This document shows positions 38,063-45,987 of a DNA stretch of 64,000 nucleotides, one piece after another. Made by a program: the position numbers and the translations under genes. Under the pieces are notes generated by a model that worked only from the letters and a program-made list of their open reading frames with translations, did no database searches and was not told the origin of the DNA. Position 1 is the first letter of the stretch. Every line of letters starts with the position of its first letter. This DNA comes from Pseudomonas ceruminis (GTDB lineage: Bacteria; Pseudomonadota; Gammaproteobacteria; Pseudomonadales; Pseudomonadaceae): the NCBI RefSeq assembly GCF_021602025.1, contig NZ_BQHW01000008.1:124001-188000 (forward strand), in the 5' to 3' direction.

Positions 38063-38337
38063 AGCTGATACCTCTCATCAATCCAGCGCCCAGGCGCCAT
38101 AGCGGGTGTAGGTTCGGGTTGGGTTTCGTGCGGGGAGAGCTGGCGCTGGTTGCCGGCCTGGTCCGGGTCGCGCAACATCCAGTCAGGTATGCAGCTGAGT
38201 CCGCCGGCGTTGCCTGCTGCATATTTCCAGCAGGTAACTGATCGCTTGTCGTCGTGGAGCACATCTATGCTCGGGGTAAGCTGCTCCGCGCTGGCGCCGG
38301 TGGCCAGCAGCAGGAGGCAGATGGTGAGGCGGGTCAT
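38059..38337 (-). CDS. Exported phage hypothetical protein
   Basis: 92 residues with a clear signal peptide (MTRLTICLLLLATGASA). The mature part has two Cys (VTCWKYAAG, LSCIPDWM), a probable disulfide in the periplasm. Could be expressed early from the left operon and alter the envelope; no family recognised. Confidence 0.6.
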   Translation of the reverse strand: MTRLTICLLLLATGASAEQLTPSIDVLHDDKRSVTCWKYAAGNAGGLSCIPDWMLRDPDQAGNQRQLSPHETQPEPTPAMAPGRWIDERYQL

Positions 38338-38585
38338 GATGGCTCGTTCCCCTCACGCATAGCGCGCAGCTTGTCGCGTTGGATGATTTCGGTGCACTTG
38401 GCGTTTCCGTAGAAGCAGGCGTCTGGCATGCCTTTCGGATCGGAAAGGCAGCAGTCGGAGCAGGTCCATCCGCATTCGCCCCGGGCGGCCTGGTCGGTCC
38501 AGTCACGCATCTGCTTGTTCATCCCTTCCAGATAGGCCGGGAACTCGCTGGCCGGAATTTCGGTGACCTTCACGAACTCACTCAT
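38334..38585 (-). CDS. Cys-rich phage hypothetical protein
   Basis: 83 residues with CGWTCSDCCLSDPKGMPDACFYGNAKC, seven Cys suited to a metal cluster or zinc knuckle. Overlaps both neighbours (ATGA). Function unknown. Confidence 0.6.
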   Translation of the reverse strand: MSEFVKVTEIPASEFPAYLEGMNKQMRDWTDQAARGECGWTCSDCCLSDPKGMPDACFYGNAKCTEIIQRDKLRAMREGNEPS

Positions 38586-38905
38586 ATGCGGACCTCGCCG
38601 GTTGCTGCAAATCTCTGAAGGACCGGCAGCAAGGCCGCGACCTGTTCCCGGCTCAAGTGCATGCGAGTAGTCAGCAGCACCTGGTCAGGGATTGGGTAAG
38701 GCACCCATCCGTTCGTTTCTTTGGTGACCACGCCGAAGGCGGCCGCCTGGCTGGCCATGATCTTCGGTTCGGCATCCTCGACGCCCAGCCAGATAGCCTC
38801 GGGCTCGACCAGGCTGCTGAGCTGGACGTTGCAGCGCGCCCCGTAAAGGTCAGAAAACTCGAGCAGGGCAAAGCCCCGGCCCGTCGCGCTCGGTATGATT
38901 TCCAT
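38582..38905 (-). CDS. Phage hypothetical protein
   Basis: 107 residues from ATG 38905 (MEIIPSATGRGFALLEFSDLYG). Ends HLSREQVAALLPVLQRFAATGEVRI, like small phage proteins of unknown role. Its 5' side (38906-39086, ~180 bp) is a divergent promoter region. Confidence 0.65.
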   Translation of the reverse strand: MEIIPSATGRGFALLEFSDLYGARCNVQLSSLVEPEAIWLGVEDAEPKIMASQAAAFGVVTKETNGWVPYPIPDQVLLTTRMHLSREQVAALLPVLQRFAATGEVRI

Positions 38906-39086
38906 TGGATGGCCTTGGCCGCCATATCGCGGCAGTGAGTTGTACAAGTGGTTGGGTTCGGTACAAGAAAATCGGCCGATGGTCCGATTCAGTTCTCAAG
39001 CTGCGATACCGAGATTGCGTCTCGCCTCGCTTTGGCTATGGTGAGAGTTCACCCGTGGCATACAACTAAAATCGTAGGAGGCCGAC

Positions 39087-39386
39087 ATGAGGATTCGCGG
39101 TGAAGTTTTCTGGGAGTGGGCTGATCCAACGCTTCACCACCGTGCTCACGACGAAACCCTCAGCGATGGAACGCACATTGATGTTCAGGTGCGCCTGTCG
39201 CGAGCGGGTAACACGCAGATGTTCATTGGCGTGTATGCACCAAACGGGTTGGCGATCCACGAAGAGGCTTTCGATTCCCGACCTGGCGAGTCAATGACCA
39301 GGGCGCTGGCCTGGGGAGTGGGGCGGGCTCGCCGGATCGCCACCGATACCCAGCCGAAATTCGATAAAGTCGCCTGCTCGAGATAG
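39087..39386 (+). CDS. Lone forward-strand phage gene, hypothetical
   Basis: 99 residues (MRIRGEVFWEWADPTLHHRA) after a perfect AGGAGG site. Opposite to the surrounding left operon, so an independently expressed moron candidate. Followed by a perfect TGGAGTAC-TTTT-GTACTCCA hairpin at 39,410-39,429. No family recognised. Confidence 0.65.
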   Translation: MRIRGEVFWEWADPTLHHRAHDETLSDGTHIDVQVRLSRAGNTQMFIGVYAPNGLAIHEEAFDSRPGESMTRALAWGVGRARRIATDTQPKFDKVACSR

Positions 39387-39409
39387 AGGGGACAGGGGCT
39401 ACAGCTGAG

Positions 39410-39429
39410 TGGAGTACTTTTGTACTCCA
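39410..39429. terminator. Perfect hairpin after the forward moron
   Basis: TGGAGTAC-TTTT-GTACTCCA, 8-bp stem, 4-nt loop, between convergent genes. No U tract beyond the loop, so terminator or operator. Confidence 0.5.
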
Positions 39430-39433
39430 GTGG

Positions 39434-40324
39434 TCAGGAGGGCTTGCGATCCAGGGCGGCGCGGGCTTGCCAGTCATTCCATCTAGTTTGCATAGTCCTG
39501 CATTCATACTCATCATGACGGACTGGGTGGCGCTTAAGTTCTGAATCAATTGGGCGTCCGGTCGTGAGGATTACATGCCTTTCAAAATCCGCCCGCTCAT
39601 CGCACTCAACCGGCGCGCTCGGCTCTGCGCTGGCGGATAGGGCGTTGCGTGCGACGGTGCCATCCTCGATGAAATCAGGGTCGTCGCCGCACCAGAGGAT
39701 GTTCAGCGGCTCGCCGCTCACTGTGTCCCAATTCCCGCTTTCAAAGTGGTAGTGCTCCCGGTCAGCGTAGAACTTCAAGGCAGCGCGCAGCCGCTCAACC
39801 TCAGCACGCAGATCGCAGATCTTCTTCCAGTGCTTGGATATGCCCTCCCGGTACCACTCAATTGAGTGTTGGAAATTGGGTTCGCCCATGAAGGTGGCGC
39901 CCTCCACGCCTACCGGCTCGCCTAGGTGCTGCTCGGCAGGCGCGACTCCTGCCATCGGTCCCAGCCCAACAATCGGCAGTCCAGTAGCCACCGAATCCCT
40001 CTCTGCCTCTTCTTTGGTCCACCAGATGGCAGTACCAACCATCCAGGCTATTGGCTCGGGGTTGGGCTGCGGGGCTGGCTGGGTCATGGCCTGAATGATG
40101 TTCAGCAGATCATGGCGATCAAGTTCATCGCAGTCGCCGAGGCACAGGCGGTCACCAACGTCGCGTGTGCACTGCGCATCGTCTTCGGTCAACTCTTCGG
40201 AGCTACCAACCCAGCCGCAACGGCGGCATTGGGCGGGGTAGTAACGTCCAACCAGCGGCTCCAGGCCAATGTATGGCGGCACGCTGACCATCTCTGTGTT
40301 GCTGGATCGGTTTTCTGTGGGCAT
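39434..40324 (-). CDS. Phage Ead/Ea22-like hypothetical protein
   Basis: 296 residues. An N-terminal Cys cluster (QCRRCGWVG ... QCTRDVGDRLCLGDC) may bind zinc; the middle is a helical part (HWKKICDLRAEVERLRAALKFYAD); the C-terminus (FERHVILTTGRPIDSELKRH ... YECRTMQTRWNDWQARA) is shared by many modular phage early proteins. Function unknown. Confidence 0.65.
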   Translation of the reverse strand: MPTENRSSNTEMVSVPPYIGLEPLVGRYYPAQCRRCGWVGSSEELTEDDAQCTRDVGDRLCLGDCDELDRHDLLNIIQAMTQPAPQPNPEPIAWMVGTAIWWTKEEAERDSVATGLPIVGLGPMAGVAPAEQHLGEPVGVEGATFMGEPNFQHSIEWYREGISKHWKKICDLRAEVERLRAALKFYADREHYHFESGNWDTVSGEPLNILWCGDDPDFIEDGTVARNALSASAEPSAPVECDERADFERHVILTTGRPIDSELKRHPVRHDEYECRTMQTRWNDWQARAALDRKPS

Positions 40325-40371
40325 GGGGGGTCCTCACGGATATAGTCCGCGCTCTGGATGGAGGTGGTGTT

Positions 40372-41376
40372 ATGGATTTTGCGAAAGCCTACAAAAAATG
40401 CAGAAGAGCGCAGGCCCTAGGTAGAGGCCTGAAATCAGTAGAGGCGTGTCTTGAAAGAGAATCTACGGACTATATAAAAATTGAAGAGGCCGAGGTAAAC
40501 GGCTTCTGGCCGATTCACGGTTACAGAGTGACTACTCTAGATGGGACGGCTTTTTTTCCAAGAAATCTTTCTGAGCTTCCAAGGGCATCCGGGCTAGCTT
40601 GGCATCGCGAAGCATTTTCTTCAGCAGATATAGTGGTGCCGCCTTATTATACTTTTCGAACTCTGGGGAGGCACGCGGCCGAAATAAATAGTGCGGTAAC
40701 CCAAGATGACAAGCTTAAGCTCGGCGATCGCATGCTTTTAGAGATTTATCCACCCGATGGTCTGGCGGAGCTAATTGAAGGCGTTTGGTCTGTAAGGAAA
40801 ACCTTTGATCAGTTCCATTCCCAGTTAGTGGAGTCATCAAAAGCATACTGCCTGGGATTATATAATATTGCCATCGTAGGTTTACTGCCTTGCATAGAGG
40901 GTATCGTTAGGCATCTTGGATTGGCCTCAGGAATGGATGTAGGCAATGACGTAAGCATAAGAACGCTGAGTGTAGTGTTTAAACGGCTGCAACAAAAAGA
41001 AATTGATATGATGATGGAGGGTTATGACTGGTATCCAAGAAACGAAATATCGGTATCGTTCCTTGATCGTTTTCATGAGCGTGTTCAAATGTTTGAAAGC
41101 ATATCAAGCTATCTGAAGTCGAAACTTTATCTACATACTGACTCTGCCCCTGATTATCTCACGTTGAACCGGCATGGGATTTCCCACGGCTTTTTTCAGG
41201 GTTACGCGACACCGGCAAATTATCTTCGGTTATTTAATCTGCTGAGTGCACTTTCTTTCGCTGCAGCCATGGTTGAAGGGAAAGGCAGTTTGAAGCATCC
41301 CGGTCCAACCCCAGAATCGGAAACTCTTACAATTTGCCTGCTGAAATGTGCAGCGCTAAATCACCTGATCCGCTAA
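40372..41376 (+). CDS. AT-rich HEPN-motif protein, moron / putative defence gene
   Basis: 334 residues, forward strand inside the reverse-strand left arm. Much richer in A/T than its neighbours (frequent TTA, ATA, AAA codons), pointing to separate acquisition. The C-terminal helical part has R267-x4-H272 (NRHGISHG), the Rx4-6H motif of HEPN ribonucleases, in a helix-turn setting. N-terminal ~130 residues are of unknown fold. A superinfection-exclusion or abortive-infection RNase is the leading idea (inference); an inactive relative is possible. Confidence 0.6.
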   Translation: MDFAKAYKKCRRAQALGRGLKSVEACLERESTDYIKIEEAEVNGFWPIHGYRVTTLDGTAFFPRNLSELPRASGLAWHREAFSSADIVVPPYYTFRTLGRHAAEINSAVTQDDKLKLGDRMLLEIYPPDGLAELIEGVWSVRKTFDQFHSQLVESSKAYCLGLYNIAIVGLLPCIEGIVRHLGLASGMDVGNDVSIRTLSVVFKRLQQKEIDMMMEGYDWYPRNEISVSFLDRFHERVQMFESISSYLKSKLYLHTDSAPDYLTLNRHGISHGFFQGYATPANYLRLFNLLSALSFAAAMVEGKGSLKHPGPTPESETLTICLLKCAALNHLIR

Positions 41377-41399
41377 TTTAATAGGGCAGCGCCAGAGGG

Positions 41400-41945
41400 T
41401 CAGGCGGCGATCGGGAACTGCTTGGCCAGGGCCTGCTGAACTGCGGCGATGATGCGGCAGAGGTAGTCCCAGTCAGGGTTGCGCTCCATGGCGTCGGTCG
41501 GCAAGTTCCACCAGTCATCACCGAACACTCGGTGCATGAACTCGCGGTGGGCGCCGCCGCACTCATCGAGCGAGATGGTGTGGCGAACATCCTCGGCCTC
41601 GTCGAGCAGGCTCCGGGCGTCTTCTGCATCCAGATCCCTGTCACGCCGCATTTGCACGATTACCTTCCGCGCTTTGTCGGCCAGCGCTTCAGCACTGAAC
41701 CGGCGAGAGCTCAGCGACCGGTCGAAGTAGCCGATGATGTAGGCGTCGTGCAGCTTGCAGAAGAACTGTCCGATGGTCAGGCCATCCCACATGCCGCCCC
41801 AGTAGGCGTGCCAGGTCTTGTCGTAGCAGCTGACGGTGATCTTGCCCTTGCAGGGCTCGAAGTCTTCGAGGTAGACGCTGATCGGGTCTAGCCATTCGGC
41901 GCCGGTGATCAGCAGCTTGGTGACGGTCGAGGTCTCGACGTTCAT
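41400..41945 (-). CDS. Phage hypothetical protein
   Basis: 181 residues from ATG 41945 (MNVETSTVTKLLITGAEWLD) with GGAG at good spacing. Aromatic-rich (WHAYWGGMWDGLTIGQFF; VFGDDWWNLPTDAMERNPDW). No domain recognised. Its stop faces the HEPN-like gene. Confidence 0.65.
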   Translation of the reverse strand: MNVETSTVTKLLITGAEWLDPISVYLEDFEPCKGKITVSCYDKTWHAYWGGMWDGLTIGQFFCKLHDAYIIGYFDRSLSSRRFSAEALADKARKVIVQMRRDRDLDAEDARSLLDEAEDVRHTISLDECGGAHREFMHRVFGDDWWNLPTDAMERNPDWDYLCRIIAAVQQALAKQFPIAA

Positions 41946-42056
41946 GGCTTTCTCCATGCATGCGCCGCCCCCCCGTGCTGGTGGCGGCATGGTGGCAATT
42001 TGGTTTGGGATGGGGTATTACGGGTTACCGGCATGGGGCCGGATCAAGGAGCAGTG

Positions 42057-42335
42057 ATGGCTAGGGTAAGGGTGAAGCGCCTGTCTATCGGGTCAGGTGC
42101 TAGGACAGCTCTCTATGATGAGCACACATGTAAGCCGCTATATGCTGATCAAATTGATTTGAATACTTTCAAGGTCACACTTACGGACGGAAATTACGAC
42201 CATTCAGGAGATCCACTCAATGAAGGTGAATTTGAGATGGATACTGAGGTCGGGTCCTTTCACGGCTATGCGAAAGAGCAGATGCCAGGGCTGGGGTTAC
42301 CCGAAACCATCATTCTCACGCTGATCGCTGAATAG
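42057..42335 (+). CDS. Lone forward-strand phage gene, hypothetical
   Basis: 92 residues from ATG 42057 (MARVRVKRLSIGSGARTALY) after AAGGAG. Beta-rich, acidic C-half. A third single forward gene in the left arm; convergent with and overlapping the 3' end of the next reverse gene by 20 bp. Function unknown. Confidence 0.6.
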   Translation: MARVRVKRLSIGSGARTALYDEHTCKPLYADQIDLNTFKVTLTDGNYDHSGDPLNEGEFEMDTEVGSFHGYAKEQMPGLGLPETIILTLIAE

Positions 42336-42843
42336 TCGGTGCAAATACCTCGTCGCCTGGGTCTTGCTGGAGCATGAGCATGCTCTTCCGGTCGAAGGCC
42401 AGGGCCAGGCGTGGCGAGATGCTGATTTCATGACGCGGCGGGGTTAGAAACTTCGCCGCGTGAAGCCGGCCCAGGGCGTGGATGCCGTGGATCAGCGCCT
42501 CGATCATCTGGCTGTACGTAGCGTCTGCCCAGCCGCAGATCGCCCGCAGGTGCTGGCCGGTTCGCTTCCTGGCCGATAGCCTCAGCGGCTCAGTCCGCGC
42601 CACAGATCGGTGAGCTTCTATTTCGTGGCGCGCGATCCTGAACAGCGCGTGATGCCCGAGCGCTTCGACGTGATGAATCATCAGCGTCAGCGCCTCGCCC
42701 TGTTCCTCGATCCCGGCCCACTCCATCAACTCAAGCAGGGCCTGTTTAGTTCCTGGGCGAACCTTCAAGCGCAGGTCTTCTTCCTGCAGGCGCTCTGCCT
42801 TGGCGCGGCGTTTTTCGTCACGCTGCTGCTGCGTCAGAGCCAT
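42316..42843 (-). CDS. Phage hypothetical protein, basic helical
   Basis: 175 residues from ATG 42843 (MALTQQQRDEKRRAKAERLQ), with GGAGG upstream. A ribbon-helix-helix/Arc-like start (LRLKVRPGTKQALLELMEWAG) suggests DNA binding. Its coding sequence contains copy A of the prophage-wide inverted-repeat element (42,596-42,632). Confidence 0.6.
   Translation of the reverse strand: MALTQQQRDEKRRAKAERLQEEDLRLKVRPGTKQALLELMEWAGIEEQGEALTLMIHHVEALGHHALFRIARHEIEAHRSVARTEPLRLSARKRTGQHLRAICGWADATYSQMIEALIHGIHALGRLHAAKFLTPPRHEISISPRLALAFDRKSMLMLQQDPGDEVFAPTIQRSA
42596..42632. repeat. Prophage inverted-repeat element, copy A
   Basis: CGCGCCACAGAT ... TTTCGTGGCGCG, 37 bp, within the coding sequence of the reverse gene 42316-42843. 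Confidence 0.75.
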
Positions 42844-43183
42844 CATCGCCTCCATTGCGCACAAAGGTGGCGCCCGGCCCGATGTCGAGCAGGTCGCACA
42901 CCCGGTTGATGACCTTGAGCGCGGCAGCAAACACCTCTGCATCGTCCGGCTCGCGGGCCAGGCGCTTCATGTTCGGCTGGTGCTCCAGGCAGACCTTGTC
43001 GACCAGGCGCCGGGCCAGCCTGCGCAGGTGGTCGGCGCTGTCGTGCACTCGAAGACTCAGGGCAAAGGCCAGGGCCACATCATCAGGCCGGTACTGGCCG
43101 CCGCTGCGGGTGTTGTACAGCTTCTTGACCGGCCGATTCATCCAGGCTGGCAGGGTTACCACTCCAGAAGGTGCTTTCTGCAT
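42818..43183 (-). CDS. Phage hypothetical protein
   Basis: 121 residues (MQKAPSGVVTLPAWMNRPVK), helical, with a conserved-looking core VALAFALSLRVHDSADHLRRLARRLV. Overlaps the downstream gene by 26 bp. A second frame, 43083-43268 (61 codons, MRRINHLVRQ...), overlaps its start and is ATGA-linked to the gene at 43265; I keep this one as the main gene. Confidence 0.6.
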   Translation of the reverse strand: MQKAPSGVVTLPAWMNRPVKKLYNTRSGGQYRPDDVALAFALSLRVHDSADHLRRLARRLVDKVCLEHQPNMKRLAREPDDAEVFAAALKVINRVCDLLDIGPGATFVRNGGDDGSDAAAA

Positions 43184-43264
43184 TTCGGTGCTCCTTGAGG
43201 CCGCTTGGCGGCACGTGGAACTGTTCTTGTCGCCGGCGCTGGCGGACCAGGTGGTTGATCCGTC

Positions 43265-43453
43265 TCATGCGGCGCGCGCCGTTTCGATCTGCTCGGTGAC
43301 CTCGACCAGTTGCTGGGTCAGGTTCTCGATGGTGGCGGCGCCGCGCACACGTTCGGCGCGGCCCCATTGGCAGCTGCGGTTGAACAGTAGCTGCAGGTGC
43401 TGCTCCAGTTCCTTCCGGCGCTGGAGCAGATCAAGGATGGTTGCCAGTGGCAT
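43265..43453 (-). CDS. Small coiled-coil phage protein
   Basis: 62 residues almost wholly coiled coil (TILDLLQRRKELEQHLQLLF; TIENLTQQLVEVTEQIETAR). Starts 3 bp after the exonuclease stop. Function unknown; may be an oligomeric adaptor. Confidence 0.6.
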   Translation of the reverse strand: MPLATILDLLQRRKELEQHLQLLFNRSCQWGRAERVRGAATIENLTQQLVEVTEQIETARAA

Positions 43454-43456
43454 GGC

Positions 43457-44122
43457 TTACTTCTCCAGCGCTTTCCGCAGATATGGGTCGATGTCGGCCT
43501 GGCCGAGCAGCCAGCGCTTGTAGTCGCGCGGGATGTCTTCGATCTTGGAGCCGGCATGCTTGCCGAAGCGGATGACCTTCGGGATGCGAGCGTCTTCGGA
43601 GATTTCCCAGAGTTCTTCCCAGCTGGCCACCGGTCGCCCCAGCTGCGCCTTCAGTGAGGTGAAAATTGCAGCCAGGAGGCGACGACAGTTCTTCACGTCG
43701 TCCAGCGCGGCGTGGGCGTTTCTCAGCAGTTCGGGCGCTTCCGCCCGGTAGTGCAGGTAGATCATCGCTGACTGTGTGTGCGAGTCAGCATCCGGCCAAA
43801 GCATTGAGCTTAGGGCCTTGGTGCAGATGCGCTTGATATCCGGCTTGCCGATCACCCCCCAGTCGTAATCGACGTTGTGACCGATCAGGTAGGTGGCGTC
43901 CTCGGGCAGCTTGAAGGAATCATGCGGCGGGCAGTCGACCAGATCTTCGTCCAGGATGTGGCTGGTTGCCAGGGCGCCAAGTTCGATGGGCTTGGATGGC
44001 TTGTAGCGCTGCAAGAACTCGCCGGTTACGGCCAGGCCGGCACCGAGCTGCAGCCAGGCGGCCTCAACTAACTCGGGGTTGTTCAGGCCGGTGGTTTCAG
44101 AGTCGAAAATGTAGGCGGTCAT
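43457..44122 (-). CDS. DEDD 3'-5' exonuclease (DnaQ/ExoX-like) with DUF3820 tail
   Basis: 221 residues from ATG 44122. ExoI FDSETTG (D-x-E), ExoII HNVDYD and ExoIII HAALDDVKN motifs are intact. C-terminal ~60 residues (IRFGKHAGSKIEDIPRDYKRWLLGQADIDPYL) form a DUF3820 module often fused to phage exonucleases. Neighbours are an SSB-like protein and a RecA-like ATPase, so it is probably the nuclease of a recombination/repair module. Confidence 0.88.
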   Translation of the reverse strand: MTAYIFDSETTGLNNPELVEAAWLQLGAGLAVTGEFLQRYKPSKPIELGALATSHILDEDLVDCPPHDSFKLPEDATYLIGHNVDYDWGVIGKPDIKRICTKALSSMLWPDADSHTQSAMIYLHYRAEAPELLRNAHAALDDVKNCRRLLAAIFTSLKAQLGRPVASWEELWEISEDARIPKVIRFGKHAGSKIEDIPRDYKRWLLGQADIDPYLRKALEK

Positions 44123-44185
44123 ATGAGGTCCATCGCGGAAGAGGAAGGGGTGGCAGCAGCGGGCTGGACTGCTGCTCATGAGCAA

Positions 44186-44839
44186 TCAGAACGGGATTTC
44201 GTCTGAGAAGTCAGGCGGTGCGCCGTAGTCGTAGTTGTCTTGCTGGGCGTATCCGCTGGATACCTGCGCTGACTTCGGTCGACGGTCATGCACTGGCTTC
44301 TTCATCAACTGCTGGACCATCTTTTCCAGCTTCGCTGGGGTAGTGCAACGCGGGTCGAGGATCTCGTATGCCGTCTTCTGCTTGAAAAAAAAAAATGGCG
44401 CGTAAATGATCGGTCGCGGCATGCCGGTCTGGCTGCTCTTCTCGATCTCCATCTGGATGAGCAGGCCGATTGGCTTCTTCAGGAGCTCGGGGAAGCCAGG
44501 GGCGGTTACCTGCTCACGCTGCTTGGTGTCGTTGTTCCATTTCTCGAACTGAGTTGGCTGCGGTGCGCCTACGGTGCGCAGCTGCAGGCAGGCCATGATG
44601 GCGTTCATCATGGCGTAGCCGCCCTCGTTTCGGGTGCCGTGCTGGTAGGTCAGGTTGAGGTAGAAGGTCGCCTCAGCCCCGTCGCGGCTCTTGAAGGTGA
44701 AGCCGATACCGGTAGAACCTGTGTCCTGCTTCTCCATGTATTCGGCGCGCAGGAACTCGCCAATAAACTTGCCTGCCTCGTCGATGAATGCTGACTTGTT
44801 GTCCGCGGATCGCGCGGCATTTGCGTCCAGGTTGAACAT
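44186..44839 (-). CDS. Phage SSB-like protein carrying an adapter-like insert
   Basis: 217 residues as read. N-terminal OB-like part (FIGEFLRAEYMEKQDTGSTG; SRDGAEATFYLNLTY) and a C-terminal acidic tail DFSDEIPF, the SSB-type protein-docking peptide. It precedes the exonuclease gene and follows the ATPase gene. Residues FFFFKQKTAYEI in the middle are encoded by poly-T and the complement of an Illumina P7 adapter (44,361-44,395), so this stretch is probably not natural; the true local sequence is unknown. Confidence 0.7.
   Translation of the reverse strand: MFNLDANAARSADNKSAFIDEAGKFIGEFLRAEYMEKQDTGSTGIGFTFKSRDGAEATFYLNLTYQHGTRNEGGYAMMNAIMACLQLRTVGAPQPTQFEKWNNDTKQREQVTAPGFPELLKKPIGLLIQMEIEKSSQTGMPRPIIYAPFFFFKQKTAYEILDPRCTTPAKLEKMVQQLMKKPVHDRRPKSAQVSSGYAQQDNYDYGAPPDFSDEIPF
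44361..44395. other. Sequencing-adapter-like insert with poly-A
   Basis: 24 bases at 44,361-44,384 (starting ATCTCGTATGCC, ending TCTTCTGCTTG) equal the reverse complement of the Illumina P7 end, followed directly by 11 A residues, as in read-through past the adapter. Located inside the SSB-like gene; the frame happens to stay open. Best explained as an assembly artefact. Confidence 0.85.
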
Positions 44840-44850
44840 TCAGAAGGCTC

Positions 44851-45483
44851 CTATGCGGCCTGGTTGGTATTGGTGAGGTCGTAGTACTCGCAGATCGCGG
44901 CATCGACCAGGGCGAGGTCGTTATCGATCATCGCCTCGTTGAACATGCCCATTGGGGCCTTGGTGGTGTCCGACCCGTTGTTTCGGGTGCTGAACAGGTG
45001 CTGGCCGTCGCTGACAACCGATCGAAGGACGATGGTGACCATGCCCTCCAAGGTGATCTTCTCGTCCAGCATCTTGCCGATGGTCTTCATCTTGATCTGG
45101 CCGGCGTCCGTCTCCTCGGTGTGGCTGAGGATGTAGACGCGAACGTCATCGGGCAGACCGAGCAGTGCCTCGAAGATGTTCCAGGTGTGCCGGCCGATCT
45201 CGGTGAACTTGTCGAACCCTTTCTCCTCGCTCCGGCGCATGAACTCGTTGGCCAGGATGTACTGGAAGTCGTCGATCACGATCACCTTGCGCTTGGTCTG
45301 GCGGCAGGCGCCGATCACCTTGACCCAGTTATCAGTCACGTACGACTTCCATGCCTTTGAGCCGGGGAAGGGAAGTGGTTTCTTGATGACCTGAACCAAG
45401 GCCACGTCATCAGGCTTGAAATTGCGCAGCGATGCGCTCTTGCCGGCCCCGGACTTGCCGAGGATCAGGGTTACGGTTGCCAT
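44851..45483 (-). CDS. Phage RecA-like/Sak4-type ATPase
   Basis: 210 residues from ATG 45483. Walker A LILGKSGAGKSAS at the N-terminus, Walker B KVIVIDDFQYIL, sensor-like VRVYILSHTEE. Single-domain RecA-core proteins of this size in phage left arms are often annotated as nucleotide-binding proteins and include Sak4-type recombinases working with a phage SSB. Start chosen for the P-loop spacing. Confidence 0.78.
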   Translation of the reverse strand: MATVTLILGKSGAGKSASLRNFKPDDVALVQVIKKPLPFPGSKAWKSYVTDNWVKVIGACRQTKRKVIVIDDFQYILANEFMRRSEEKGFDKFTEIGRHTWNIFEALLGLPDDVRVYILSHTEETDAGQIKMKTIGKMLDEKITLEGMVTIVLRSVVSDGQHLFSTRNNGSDTTKAPMGMFNEAMIDNDLALVDAAICEYYDLTNTNQAA

Positions 45484-45491
45484 GCGGCACC

Positions 45492-45638
45492 TCAGCTTGG
45501 TTGGTTGTCCCACTGCCGCTCAATGCGAGCGGCCTCTTCTTCGTACTCTTTGCGATCGTCGCCCTGGTACCGCTCAGGCGAGAACGATCCGACCGTCTTC
45601 CAGTCGAGCTGGGCGGCCAGGCGGGGTGTTGTGTTCAT
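45492..45638 (-). CDS. Small phage protein (48 aa)
   Basis: 48 codons beginning MNTTPRLAAQLDWKTVGSFS and ending ERQWDNQPS; AGGGAGGG precedes the ATG, which overlaps the upstream stop (ATGA). Acidic helix in the C-half. Function unknown. Confidence 0.6.
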   Translation of the reverse strand: MNTTPRLAAQLDWKTVGSFSPERYQGDDRKEYEEEAARIERQWDNQPS

Positions 45639-45943
45639 AGGCCCTCCCTTGCGCCGTCAGGCTTGCGTGGCCAGAAGTCGTAGGCAAACGCCGACAGCGC
45701 CATGTGCATCTTGTTGGCGCGCTCCATGCCAGGCCGGCGCAGAACCTCCTTGAGGTAGCACCACTGCAGCTCGCCGTAACCGTAGGAGCTGGGGTTGTTG
45801 ACGTGATCGGCCTCGATCACCTTGGCCAGTTCATCGAAGAACTTGGCCTGCTGGGTGTCCTCCATGGCCCAGAAGGCCTTGGCCAGGATTGCCGGCGTCA
45901 GGCCGACAGCCTGCTGCTCGAGCTCTACGCGAATCTCGGACAT
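45635..45943 (-). CDS. Phage hypothetical protein
   Basis: 102 residues from ATG 45943 (MSEIRVELEQQAVGLTPAIL). Contains AKAFWAMEDTQQAKFFDELAKV and ends DFWPRKPDGAREGL, a pattern shared by many small phage early proteins. No function recognised. Confidence 0.65.
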   Translation of the reverse strand: MSEIRVELEQQAVGLTPAILAKAFWAMEDTQQAKFFDELAKVIEADHVNNPSSYGYGELQWCYLKEVLRRPGMERANKMHMALSAFAYDFWPRKPDGAREGL

Positions 45944-45987
45944 GCGAATCTCCCGCGCCATGCGTGCGGCTGGCGCTGACAAGTTGG

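Noticed and set aside
37710-38264. Long upstream part of the DUF2591 frame
   Set aside because: It runs antisense-free but out of frame through two real genes and has Arg/Pro-rich shadow composition.
43083-43268. 61-codon reverse frame ATGA-linked to 43265
   Set aside because: Overlaps 100 bp of the better-supported gene 42818-43183; its second half looks like a shadow.
44385-44395. Poly-A run in a gene as a phase-variation tract
   Set aside because: It directly follows a full Illumina P7 complement, so adapter read-through explains it better than biology.
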